Shown here: piece by piece, positions 33,501 through 44,536 of the stretch
How the letters are laid out: each line of letters begins with the position of its first letter
Numbering within the stretch: position 1 is the first letter of the stretch
NCBI RefSeq assembly: GCF_000203815.1
Contig: NW_004457736.1
Span: 124,001-188,000 of the forward strand
Length of the DNA stretch: 64,000 nucleotides
From: Cavenderia fasciculata
Taxonomy: Eukaryota; Evosea; Eumycetozoa; Acytosteliales; Cavenderiaceae
Reading direction: 5' to 3'
Program-made: the position numbers and the translations under genes
Notes under the pieces: generated by a model
What the model was told of the DNA's origin: nothing
Databases searched by the model: none
The model's input: the letters and a program-made list of their open reading frames with translations, nothing else

Positions 33501-35258
33501 ATACAAAACAATTCGACGGTAAATCAGTTGTATCTGGTAACCATTCCATTTGATGTGACTGATTTTGTGTTGATAATTCATCCAAATCATCAATTACAAT
33601 TACAATATTCTTTACCAATTTACTTGCTTTTTGTAATATCTTTGGGAATTCTGTTCTTAACATTTCTAAAAAATAATAAATAAAAAAATAAAGAAAAAGA
33701 ATTAATATTGTATATTTGTTTTTGTTTTATATTAATATTTACCAAGATTAGTAGGAATTTCATGATTAATTTTTAATTGTTTACAAATCTTTGTTGAAAA
33801 TCTTTCCAAGATATTTGGAACATTTGTAGATTCACCGGAACAACCAACATAGTGGGAGAGTACAAGATAGGTCTTTGGAGTGTTTAAAGCTTCCAATTTA
33901 GTGACTAAATTGGACAATGAAGAAGACTTTCCACATCCAGGTTCACCATAGACAATGGCAATCTTGTCGAGTGATACAGACTTGTTGTTATGGATATGAT
34001 CCAATAACTTTTTTTGGAAAGCTTCTCTACCCCAATAATATTGTGCCTTGTTTGTTTGGTAGAGTGAATGATGCTTTTCTTCTTGTTGAGCAGCATTTAA
34101 CAGTTCAATTGGATTTGGGAATTCCAATTCGATGATATCCATCATTTGGTTGATAACAAAATCACCAAATGCTTGAAGGTTACCGACACAGTGTTGTTGC
34201 GTTTGTTTATCAACTCCAATATATTTACATGGATATCCATCCAATACTGTACAGTGTGCATCCGATTTGATGTGTTCCTTGAATGCTACCAGTTTGGTCT
34301 TGCTCTCTTCGACCTTTTCACCAAAATGGTCTTGGATTTGTGGAGTGGTGGCAAGTGACGACGAATCTCTAAACAGCGCAACTGAATGCTTGGTCTTGTG
34401 ACAAGAGAGACCGTATCTCGTCTCGATCGATGTGATACTCTCACCCAATGGCAACGACGAGAGGTATTGGGTGACAGGGTCGGCACTGTCATTGGACGAT
34501 AACTTGTACTCGTTTGGAATCCAACCAAATCTTTCACCAACCACACTAATCATAATCGGGCACTTGTCCATTTGCTTCAAGCACAGTTCGATTTGACCCT
34601 TGACAGTTGTCTCTTCCTTGGTTAGACCCCAACGCAAATCAACTGGTACAATGGTCAAGTTCTTTGCCTTGCATCTCAAGTTGATAGCTGGAAACACAAC
34701 CTTGATCAAATGGTCACGTTCTCCAATCATATCCTTGAATGTCGATGAAATGAATACATGTAATGTATTATTTTCAATTCTATCAATTAAATTTAATTTG
34801 TTTCTTGGTTTGTTTATAATCTTTAATGGAACAGTCAATGATGATGTTGTTGCAACTGAAGATGAATCATCAAATGCAGCTACTGAAATAGAAGATGCTG
34901 ATAATACCTTTCCATTTACAATTTGAATCTTTTTAAATGGTGATACTAATGATCTTGTTGATGTTGCAGATGAAGTAGATGATGATGAATTGGATGAAGA
35001 AGATGATGACTTGTATGAAGACTTTGCAGCAGCAGTAGCAGCCTTTAATGCATCCTTTTCCTTTTGAGCTTGTTCTTGTAACTTTTTCTCCTTATAGGCA
35101 GCTCTTTCTTGGTCAATGACATTCTTTTTGTTCTCACTGACAAGAAACAAGAGATCATCCTTTGACTGGAATGGTGTATGTGCAATAGAGTATTTCTTGA
35201 GCCACTTTTGAATCTCAAACTTTGTGTTTGAGTCATTTGGCATATCAACCTTTACCAT
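30556..35258 (-). CDS. STAND NTPase: DUF4062-NACHT-WD40 protein (TEP1/NWD-like)
   Basis: Two exons at 33743-35258 and 30556-33665 give 1,541 aa. Residues 1-165 are a charged coil with Ala/Ser-rich linkers. A DUF4062 domain begins at about 167 (HVFISSTFKDM, DLRWGLTKEE). A NACHT-type NTPase follows, with Walker A GEPGCGKSS at 438-446 and Walker B IVIVIDDLDEL at about 526-536. From about 920 to the end there are a dozen or more WD40 units (GHEDFVRCALY, SDDRSIRIW, SWDMTCIVWD, SDDKTVRVFD, SLDKTAILWN). This is the STAND signalling layout: a sensor propeller, an NTP switch and an N-terminal effector. Mammalian TEP1 and NWD1 share DUF4062-NACHT-WD40, but no TROVE RNA-binding domain is visible here, so a vault or telomerase role should not be assumed. 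Exon 2 starts AT-rich and then becomes codon-biased. Confidence 0.88.
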
Positions 35259-35949
35259 TTCTTTCTATATATATATATATGTGTGTATATATAAATAAAA
35301 ATATAAATTTATTGTAAAGGTTCTATAAAGTAATGTGGTGAGTAATAGTAGTAGTCCTTTTAAAAAATGTAGACTTTGCTCTCTTTTCCTCCTCTTTAAA
35401 TGTTATAAATGTGATATAATATGTACAAAGTTATGTATTGTGATCAAAACAAACTCTCTCTCATTACTATGTGCAATATCTATCAGTCGATCTGATATTA
35501 TCTAAAATTTAGCAAAAAACCAAACAATTCCTATTTCTGTCCCATTGGACATTCTTTGCTTTTTCTGTGATATTCGATGAAAAAAATGATCGACTGTCTC
35601 ATTTTACACAATCGGAATGGAACTTCAATTTCATTGGATGAATTCGGGTGCTGATGCAGTGCTGTAGTTCAAGCCATCGATTCTGGATACCGAAACAATA
35701 GATGATTGGTTACCGAGATTTTTTTACAGAATCGATTCTGCCCAGAAAAAAAAAACTACTGTATTTGTTATATTTAAAAATACAATAACAACTCTAAATT
35801 TTTTTGGTTCACCATGTGACTGTCAAATATAAATAGGAGGTCAAGAGAGATTATTAGTTTATCAAAATATATATAGTTGGAAATAATAATAATAATACAA
35901 AAACAGCCAAACTTAACTTTAATCACCATTTTTTTATTCCACTGTTCTT
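35259..35949. other. Intergenic region with carboxypeptidase-derived duplications
   Basis: This region lies between two minus-strand genes. It has AT-rich promoter DNA of the STAND gene, a GC-richer patch at 35560-35720, and a copy of part of the carboxypeptidase's last intron (listed separately). A 21-bp match to carboxypeptidase exon 5 lies at 35667-35687 in the opposite orientation. No gene is seen. Confidence 0.5.
35810..35870 (-). repeat. Duplicate of the carboxypeptidase last-intron end and exon start
   Basis: About 61 bp here match 36013-36073 with only two or so mismatches. The copied piece covers the start of the last coding exon (CACCATGTGA on the plus strand), the intron acceptor and the adjacent intron DNA. 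The copy lies just beyond the gene's stop codon, about 203 bp from the original. A third, shorter echo of the intron part (AGTTTATCAAAACATAT) lies inside the intron at about 36095-36120. Confidence 0.75.
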
Positions 35950-37761
35950 TTAGAACTTTCCTTGGATAAAGGTTGTAAACATATCCAATGCTGGTAATGG
36001 GGCGTCTTGGGGCACCATGTGACTGTCAAATATAAATAGGAGGTCAAGAGGGATTAATAGTTTATCAAAATATGTTGGAAAAAAATAGAAATTATTAATA
36101 GTTTATCAAAACATATATATATATATAGTTGGAGAAATACATACCCAGCATTTTGAATATTCATAAAAGTTAAACCACCATAAGTATTGAACCAACCGGC
36201 AATGGTTGGACCATTCCAAAAGATTTGTCTTTGTGACTTGTTAAATTGGGATTGACCCTTCCATTTCATATCACGGACCCATTGCTCAGATCCAATAAAG
36301 TTGCAAATCCAACCAAGGTTTCCATTGTATACAAGAACATCGATACCGGCTTCGAGAAGAGTTGGGATATGCTCGACTTCAGTGTCAAACCAATCACCAA
36401 TGATATCTTGGTAGACGGTACCACTGCACATTGACCATTGGACATTGGATGGAATTCCAAGTGATTGACGAACAGATGGTTGGTCCAAATAAACTTGGGC
36501 AAGAGTAAAGTTGTAACAAAGTGGAAGGTCACTAGGACAAGTCTTGGTTACATCTATGTAGAAACGAAAGGTAAATATATTATTAGTATTATAGTTAATT
36601 TAAATTATAATCATTAATATTTTTAATCATACCATAAACATTGAATGGACCAGCAGCAGCTGAAATGGTATCAATGATTGAATTACAAATTTCAGATGAT
36701 TGGTTATAGTTTCCAGAATCGATAGCTTGAACACATGCAGAGTAGAGACCATCAGTTTCCTTTAAAACTAACTCATCAATCAAACCATGCGAGTAGGCCA
36801 TGAGACCAAGACTTCCATATTGAACCTTTGGATAAACCATGGCATTACCAGTGGCCAAACCCTTGAGATTAATCTTCTTGACTCCACTAACCTTATTTTG
36901 TTCAAAGATGTAGTATGAAAGAGCTGGTACATAATGTCCGGCATATGATTCTAAAAAAATGGAAGAAACAAAGGATTAATATAATTATTAAATATTATTA
37001 TTATCTATCTATCTACATACCACCAAAAACAAAGAATGGAAGACCAGCATATTGTGGATACTTTTCAAAGAATTGAGTAAGCAAACTGTAAAGATTAGAA
37101 GCAACTTCAACTTCATTGGTAGAGTATCCACTTGGATCCTCAACATATGAAAAACCAGTTCCAACTGGACTGTCAACATATAAAATGTTTGAAACTAAAT
37201 TCCAACTAGATAGAGTTTTGAAAAGTATAAATTAATATCCAGGTCTTATTTTTCAAAAAAATAATAATAATATTATTATTAATATTCTAATCATACCTGT
37301 ATGGGTTTGAAGCAAGAGAAAGGTCTTCATTAATCTTGAATGGACCATTTTCGTAAAAGATAGCCATCTCAGATGAACAACCAGGTCCACCTAGGTTAGA
37401 AAAAAATTAGCTATAAATATTAAATGTATATGTATATGTTTTTGTTATTGTTATTACCTGTCAACCAAATTACAAATGGGGCAGTTGATGCATTAGTTTG
37501 AGCTTCAAAAAACCAGTAAAAGAGGTTAGCATTGGTGGTTTCATTAACATTGAAATAGCCAGAATAGGATGTAGTAGTGGCTGTATCTGTCTTTATGGTC
37601 ATTGATGTTACTGAAACCTTTTTTTTTGTAGAAGAATAGAATAGATTATTTTTAGTAAAGAGAGTCCTAAAGTCATTCATACTACACTACTACGACTACG
37701 ACTGTTGTTCACATACAATAAATAAAGCTGCAATAGCAGCATAGGTAAAGAACTTCATCAT
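35950..37761 (-). CDS. Serine carboxypeptidase-like protein (S10 family), catalytic Asp apparently replaced by Gly
   Basis: Seven exons at 37717-37761, 37458-37617, 37297-37390, 37021-37205, 36633-36950, 36145-36553 and 35950-36022 close in frame to 427 aa. A signal peptide (MMKFFTYAAIAALFI) is split from the rest by intron 1, whose acceptor after an A-run is the least certain junction. S10 motifs are WLTGGPGCSS, DSPVGTGFSY, nucleophile Ser163 in GESYAGHYVP, and His405 in GHMVP. The Asp-bearing motif should read YNG.xDxIC; here it is YNGNLGWICN, with Gly348 (GGT) where Asp (GAT) is expected. Family members remove C-terminal residues from peptides in lysosomes or outside the cell. Without the triad Asp this copy may be inactive or have a binding role. 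Direct duplications flank its 3' end. Confidence 0.88.
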
Positions 37762-38145
37762 TGTTGTTTATCTTGTAAAATGAGAATCTAAATGAGTTTA
37801 ATGAACTGTCGGTAAAGTCTTTTGAGGCTTTGCCTCCTCCTAAATTCAATTTAAAAATAAATAAAAAAAATTAATTTGATGAGGGCCGACTGAAACGAAG
37901 GGCGACCACCTCAAAAAAAAGTCGGCTGAATGGTCATAAGAACTTTCTCTAGTTCAGGAAGGTTTAAATCTATAGAACCATTACGTCATTGATTAATTGA
38001 TTGATATATAATATCCTTTATATCATTGAATCTATACACATTATTTATTTAAGAACTTTTTTGAAAAAAAAAAAACATTACATTTTAATTATTATTCAGC
38101 TTCCATCATGGTTGTTTCTCTCGGTTTGGTTATTATTATTATTAA
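37762..38145. other. Intergenic region upstream of the carboxypeptidase
   Basis: A 384-bp stretch. A short hairpin GAGGC-TTT-GCCTC lies at 37824-37836, and GCCGAC (37885-37890) pairs with GTCGGC (37921-37926). The remainder is AT-rich. It probably combines the carboxypeptidase promoter with the 3' flank of the minus-strand gene that ends at 38146. Confidence 0.45.
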
Positions 38146-41100
38146 TTAATTAATTAATTTTATCTTTTCTTTTTTACCATCTCTTTTTTTAGAAGATAGA
38201 TTGTGTCGAATCAAATAATCGTGTACTTCTTTTGAGGTCTGTGGAAAATCATCGTCGATACGAATTTGTCTGGTGGATGGGAAACGAGTGGAATAGTAAT
38301 CGTTGAATTGTTGGACAATGGTGTGATACTCTTCACGACGTCTTTGGAATTGGTCTTCGACTATGGTACTAAGAAGAGTGTCTTTAAAGTTTGATATCTT
38401 TTTTCTCCATTTCTCTTTGAGGCGTCCTTGTTCCTCGACCGACAAATTAGGGTTGGTCATTAAAACTAATGCTGGATCCATCATTTCTGTTTCAGCAGTA
38501 GTAGATGTACGACCACTTGCAGATTGTGGTGGTGTCGATGTTGCAAAGTTTGTACCACTTCTAGTTTTAGTACTACTTTTGCCATTAGGTGGTGGTGAAT
38601 GTGGATCTGAAGAATTGTTTGGTGAAGAAGATTCCGATTCTGGTGTACCTGGTGGTGACGAAGAACAAGATGAAACTTCTGTTGGAATTATACCATTATT
38701 ATTACGTACAAAATTATTATTATTATTATTATTATTTACATTATTATTATTATTATTAGTTATAGTACTAGTTTGTGTATTATTATTATTATTATTATTA
38801 TTAATATTATAGTTATTATTATTATTAATATTATTAATATTATTAATATATGAATTTACATTATTTGTGTGATCAATTAATTCCGGCTCATCATCACTAG
38901 AACATACTGTATTAGGAGGTGATTGTTGGAAACCCCTTGGTTGGTAGTTTACTAGTGATGGTTTTAATGGGTTGGGTAGAATGGGTGGTGGAGGCAATGG
39001 TGTAGAATTGCTTACCCTAGGTCGAATCTCTCGATTAGGGTTGAAATTTGGTGTAATGTTATTATTATTTTGATTATTTTGATTATTTTGATTATTAGTA
39101 ATTATATTATTATTATTCTTTGATTGGTGTAGTGACTGTTGAGGTGAAGGTTGTTGATGCACCAATTGTTGCATGGGTGGTGGTGGTGGTGGCGGAAGGG
39201 GTACCCCTATAGGTGAGGATTGTTGAAGTTGTTGCACCATTGTCCGAGTAAACTCGGAAAGCGTCCTAGAAACTATCTGCATTTCTTGTTGCAGTTGTTG
39301 GATTTGATATTGTTGTCGACTCATACTAGATTCGATGGATGAAATGGATGAAAAAAATTGTTTCATATTTTGTTGAATTGTATTTAATTGGTGTTGTTGG
39401 TGTTGTTGTTGGTTCAACATTTGTTGATGTTGATGAGTATGTTGAGATTGTTTATTATTATTATTACCATTATTGTTGCTGGGTGACATATGGTGATAGT
39501 GATCCATTGTAGTTTGATTCTTGTAATATCCATTTGTGGGAGGAGTGTTACTACCATTGGGTGTGGAACTACCATTTTGACCTCCTCCTCTAATAGTGGT
39601 AGTAGAAGATGATATTGATGACAATGATGAGGTAGGATAAAGGGATTTTTGGAATCCTGATTGATTATTATCAAGAACTGTAAATTCAAATTGATTTTGT
39701 CTCACACCATTACTATTACCAGGTGGGGATGGAAGAGGTTCATAAGAATATTTTCGTTGTGAAGTAGATGATGACGATGATGAAGATGAAGATGAAGATG
39801 AAGTAGATTGTGAAGATGGTTGAGATGATTGAGAAAGGCTGAATCCTTGTAGAGGTAGTTGTTGAAACTTTGGATTGATACCACAATGACATTTGATATT
39901 TTCGAGAGTGACATTGAGGAAATGCCAGTACCAATTTTTGCGATACACAATCTGCTTGGTTTCGACGGCATTGTTGTGTGTTATTTGGTTGGCAGTGTTG
40001 GCATACACATGAGCCTGTCCAATAATAGTAGAGACGTGTGACATGAACAGAGGAACACGATAAAGATGGCTCGATGTCTCCTTGGTCATATAGCCAAGAC
40101 GAAAGTTACTAAATTGGCCAAGTGGAGGATGAAACACGGTGATTGGTTGATTAGACTGCTGCGTGCCATTCTTTCGGCGACGACTCGTTCTCAAAAACTC
40201 CCTTGTCTCGGTGCCTTGCGAGTCTACTTGCACCTGGTGGTATATTGGTTTATAATCCTTGTCCAACAAGACAAAAAACATAGTATTAAAGTATTGTTGT
40301 TGGTCTTCAAATAATATAGTCTTTTGTTTGATTCCAATTAGAATGGCCAATATTTTTCGATAGAAAATCAATACTCCTTGATCCGATTGTTTAACCATCT
40401 CACTACTGAACTGTCCTTTTAAATCTGAATCCAAATCATAATTTAAATATTCATCTTCATCAACTTTTATATCAAAATTTTCATCTACATCAAAATTATA
40501 TAAAAAAAAATAACATTAGTTTAATGAATATAATAACTATAATATGTTTTCCAATTTCATACCATTTATAGTTTCAGGTTTTTTAGCATATGGATGGAAT
40601 TGACTTGTGGTGTTTGTATTTTTTGGGTATTTTCCAGTTCCAGGAAGGTTGATTAAACTAGTAATACTACTCTCGCCACTGTTACTAATCCCACCACTAC
40701 TCGTACTAATATTATTTTTTGTTGGTCCAAAAGATGTATTTTGACTGTTGGTAAATGACTTGTCAAATGAACTACTATTTTGTGATGATTGTGATGATCT
40801 TTGAAATGATTGACTTTGTAATGCCTGTGATGATGGTAAATCATCGATACTGGCATCGTTTGGTAGATCTGGTGACAATAATTTTGATTTTCCACCTTTT
40901 TGACCAAAATTCATCATATCGGGTGAAACTGGTGAATTATTACCATTACTATTACTATTAATACTCTTATTATTACCACTGATAGCCTGTTCGTCATCAT
41001 CTATAATTTCAATTTCATGACCATTATGATGACTTTTTTGGGTATTTGACTTGTTAATTAAATTCATAATACTCTTTGTATAATTACAATTATTACTATT

Positions 41101-41661
41101 ATTATTATTGTTATTATTATTATTATAAGGTGGAGATGGTTGACTATATTTTTTAAATGTTTTGGTATTATTATTATGAACATTTAAAGGGGTTGCAGGT
41201 AATAGTTCTTCTTCTTCTTCTTCATTAACACTATTTAAACTGCCGATTATTTCCATGCTATCTTCATTTCCATTATTGTTACTTTGATCAGTCACCTCTT
41301 CACCTCTGTCGTGAGATATCGACGATGATAATAGTGATGATGGTCCCTGTGAAGAGGGTTGAAGCAATTGGGTGGGGGTAGTCGAAATGGGTGGTGTCAA
41401 TGACAATAAAGAGTTGTTTGTTGACGATGGAGTGTGTTTTGGAATGGTTGACAATGGTTTGGTCTCACTCTCTCCACTACTACTGCTGCTGTCTATTCCA
41501 CTACTCCCACTACTACTACTGCTGCCGCTATTTCCAAAGCCGCTACTATTGTCGGCACTGCTGCCACTACTTGAAAATGGAGAATCCTTGTTGTTTTTCT
41601 TGGCTCGGGCGTGTACCATTTGTATTGGGTTGTGCCCTGACGACTCAATCTCCATCTCCAT
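38146..41661 (-). CDS. Large low-complexity protein of unknown function (1,145 aa)
   Basis: Two exons, 40563-41661 and 38146-40484, join in frame (donor GTATGAAA, acceptor TGATGTAG). The first 366 residues are Ser/Asn/Gly-rich with many polar runs. Exon 2 opens with an acidic stretch (EDEYLNYDLDSD) and then a compact, non-repetitive domain at about 390-560 with no long polar runs (LIFYRKILAILIG, YNTMFF-like FNTMFFVLLDKDY, VFHPPLGQFSNFRLGY, WYWHFLNVTLENIKCHCG). A Ser/Asn/Gln-rich region follows, with a Q-rich predicted coil and a Pro run, and finally a charged helical tail (LKEKWRKKISNFKDTLL, DQFQRRREEYHTIV). I do not recognise either ordered domain. No signal or membrane segment is seen. The 2.9-kb upstream noncoding DNA and the composition would suit a developmental regulator, but that is inference only. 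Confidence 0.72.
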
Positions 41662-44536
41662 CCAACAATATATGTTTTGAAATAATGAATGATTGTTGAG
41701 CTCTTACTTGTACGCTGATTGTACAATGACTACACAGCAGCTAATGCTGTTGTTATATATTTATATATATTGCTGTGCCGGGAGGGAATCCTTTAATCAA
41801 AAAATGGATGGTTAGTCAACTGGTGAAATAGGGGGGGAGAGTGTAGGACAAGGAGGAGGTGAAAGGGGGAAACAAAATGGATGGATGGATTGTTATAACA
41901 AACAAACATTACTGTCTATTCTAAATGACTAATCAATATTGGACGTGTTCTTCTTTACACAAACAAGATACAACCAGCCAGACAGACAGCCAGCGGTAGA
42001 TAGAGATTATGGTGGGCCACCAACCTGGTGATTGATAAACTATTGTTATTATCGTTGTTGTTGTTGTTGTTATACCACTGCCAGGAGAATAATGATCGAT
42101 TTGGCGACTTTTTTCCACCCATCATTCCGTCCAATACCCACAGTTTGGAAAAAAAAAAATGTTGTTGATACACAGAAGCAGCAGATGCAAGAAAATTAAA
42201 TAGTGTGGTTGCAATGATTGGGTGTTGTTCAGTGGGTGATGCTGATGGCGATAATCAAAAAAAAAAATACCTTTGATTTAAAAAGAGAGGGAAAAGGAGA
42301 ATCCAAGTCAAATACTATCCAACCTTAAAGTACTACTGTCTTGTCTAGTCTGATGGGAACAATGTTTGAAATATCCTCTATTTCTGCTCTATTCTTGTTC
42401 TTTTTAATATTCTATGTATCTGTGATGTATATATGAATATATCTTGTTGGTTGATCAAAAAAAAGAACAAGAAGAAGAACAAGTAGAACAAATTAATTAA
42501 AAATGAAATGACAGGTTGCCACTTTTGGTTGCTCCTCCCTTCTCCTTCTGCCACATGTCCGACAAGTGCACTTGTCAAGAAACAAGAAGACAGAGAGAGC
42601 TGCAGCTGTAGTGGTATACAGACAGAGAGACAGAAAAAAGAAAGAGATTGGATTGGATTGGATGTATAGCATGCAATTTTTTCCACCACACTCAACCCTC
42701 TGCTGAAGAGTCGCTGAACGTGAGAGATGTAAAAAATGCAGAGGTGAAGCTCCTACCCTCCAAGTGGGTGCAAGTGGGTAGGAGCAGGTTTAGGGGTGTA
42801 AGGAAATATAGGAAAATAGTCTGTTTTGAGATATAACAACTAAAAAAGAACAGACAAGCCCTTATTACTAGAATTGGTAGTAGTAGTCTCTGCTCAGCAT
42901 TCTCGCTGATGACAATTGTATCGTACATTTGTTATTACCCGAAAATCCAATCGATTGTTGTTGGAATCATTAATCCCAACTACACTTTCTTGTATGTTTT
43001 AGGGAAAATCTCGAAAAGGAAATATGTGTGAGTGTGTGGTACCCGAGCTACGCTGCAATCATCACACAGGGTTTTTGGGTGGTTTAGAGTTGTGATGTTG
43101 GATTGTATCATCATGTGTGAATATTATTCTAGGAGGCAAGGCAGGCTGTGCCACACACAGTGAGTGAGCTGCAAGGAATGACGATGACGATGATGGTGAT
43201 GATAGTGGTGAATGTTGTTGGATAAAATTAAACAACCACATGATGAGAAATGGATGTATCTAAAGGTTCCAGGTCATTCGTTGTTTGGTGAAGAAAAGAA
43301 AGAAAAAGTTACCTTTTTTGATGTTGTTGCTATTTGATCTTTTTGCGTAGCTGTGTGAACTACGATTCTAATATGAAAACATTAATGTTTAAAGGGGGTT
43401 TGTGTTGATGACTTGGTTGTCTTTTAAACTAATACTATTAAGGATAGAGAAAGAGAAAGAGAGAGAACTGTCAGATTGAATGTATTAATTATAATAGTTT
43501 GTTGTTGCTGCTGTGGTTTGTTGTTGTTCTGCTCTTCTTTCCTCCTTTCTAGCACAACACTTGCTTGTTTTTCCCTCTTCCTCTCTTCATACAACCCTTC
43601 CTCTTCTGGTTGCGTATATTAATTATCAGCAGCAGCAAGTAGCAGAATCAGCAGAGAAAAGGCAACCACAGACAAGCAGCAGTTGCAACCCACCACAACA
43701 ACACAATTGAGATCGGATAGGAACTTGGAATAAAAGAGTTTTGTCATCAAAACGACGGTTCGATGAGGGACGTGGGGGTAGTTTGAGCAAGAGTCTGCAA
43801 AACAGCGGATGCCAAAGGAGGGAAAAGCCTTGAATAGTCCCTGTAGAGTTAACTGTCTGAGAGATTAGCGACAAACGGGAATGAATGAAAAAAATCTGCA
43901 AAAACAGTTTGATGATCTATCCTTCATCACACACCCCAGCCAAGCCAATGTCATCAGCTGACTTCCTAGAAATCGCCAATGCTAAAGTATGGTCACGCGT
44001 GCAAAAGACGAGAGGATATTAACAACTTTAACCCTGCAAAGATAGTAGACTGACACGCATATTGATTGAACGGGCACAAACATATATGTGCGTGTGTTAC
44101 CCCAAAGCCATAAACCGATCACTGACCCTTTAATTGAGAGATCCCTCCTTTACAAATGAAAGAAGATATCCATGTTATTGTTGTTGTTGTTGTTTGTGTG
44201 TCATGAATGAATCGAGATGCATCATCAATCAGCTTATTAATATGAGAGCCGATCAACGTACATGGAATATCAACAATAAAAATCTCAATCTCACCTTTGT
44301 TGTATATAGATTTACATAAATAAATAAATAACTAACGATAATATTATCTGTAGATACATATGTGACAAAGAAGAAGAAGAAGAAGAAGAACAAAATAATA
44401 AATAAAATTAATTTGTCGAACATTTTTAAAAACATGTTTGCAACTTTCCTCAACTATTTATTTTTTAATATTAAAATTTAATATCAAGTATTATTCACTG
44501 TAGTTAAATTACGCACAATAATATTTGTTAGAAAGA
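41662..44536. other. Long divergent noncoding region (2.9 kb)
   Basis: This lies head-to-head between the 1,145-aa protein gene and the RING ligase gene. It has GC-richer islands at 42520-42620, 42700-42800, 43010-43210 and 43600-44120, GTT and GATGAC repeats, and a 10-bp-arm hairpin at 42749-42785. Open frames of 60-105 codons lack domains or credible composition. It probably holds two promoters with distal elements; an unrecognised noncoding RNA is possible. Confidence 0.45.
42749..42785. other. Inverted repeat / hairpin, 10-bp arms
   Basis: GCTCCTACCC at 42749-42758 is the exact reverse complement of GGGTAGGAGC at 42776-42785. The 17-nt loop contains a direct repeat of AAGTGGGT. The high GC content makes it stand out from its surroundings. 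Confidence 0.55.

Noticed and set aside
37681-37716. Reading through intron 1 of the carboxypeptidase
   Set aside because: The signal-peptide frame hits a stop shortly after GTATGT. Splicing to the acceptor before VSVTSMT restores a continuous S10 protein.
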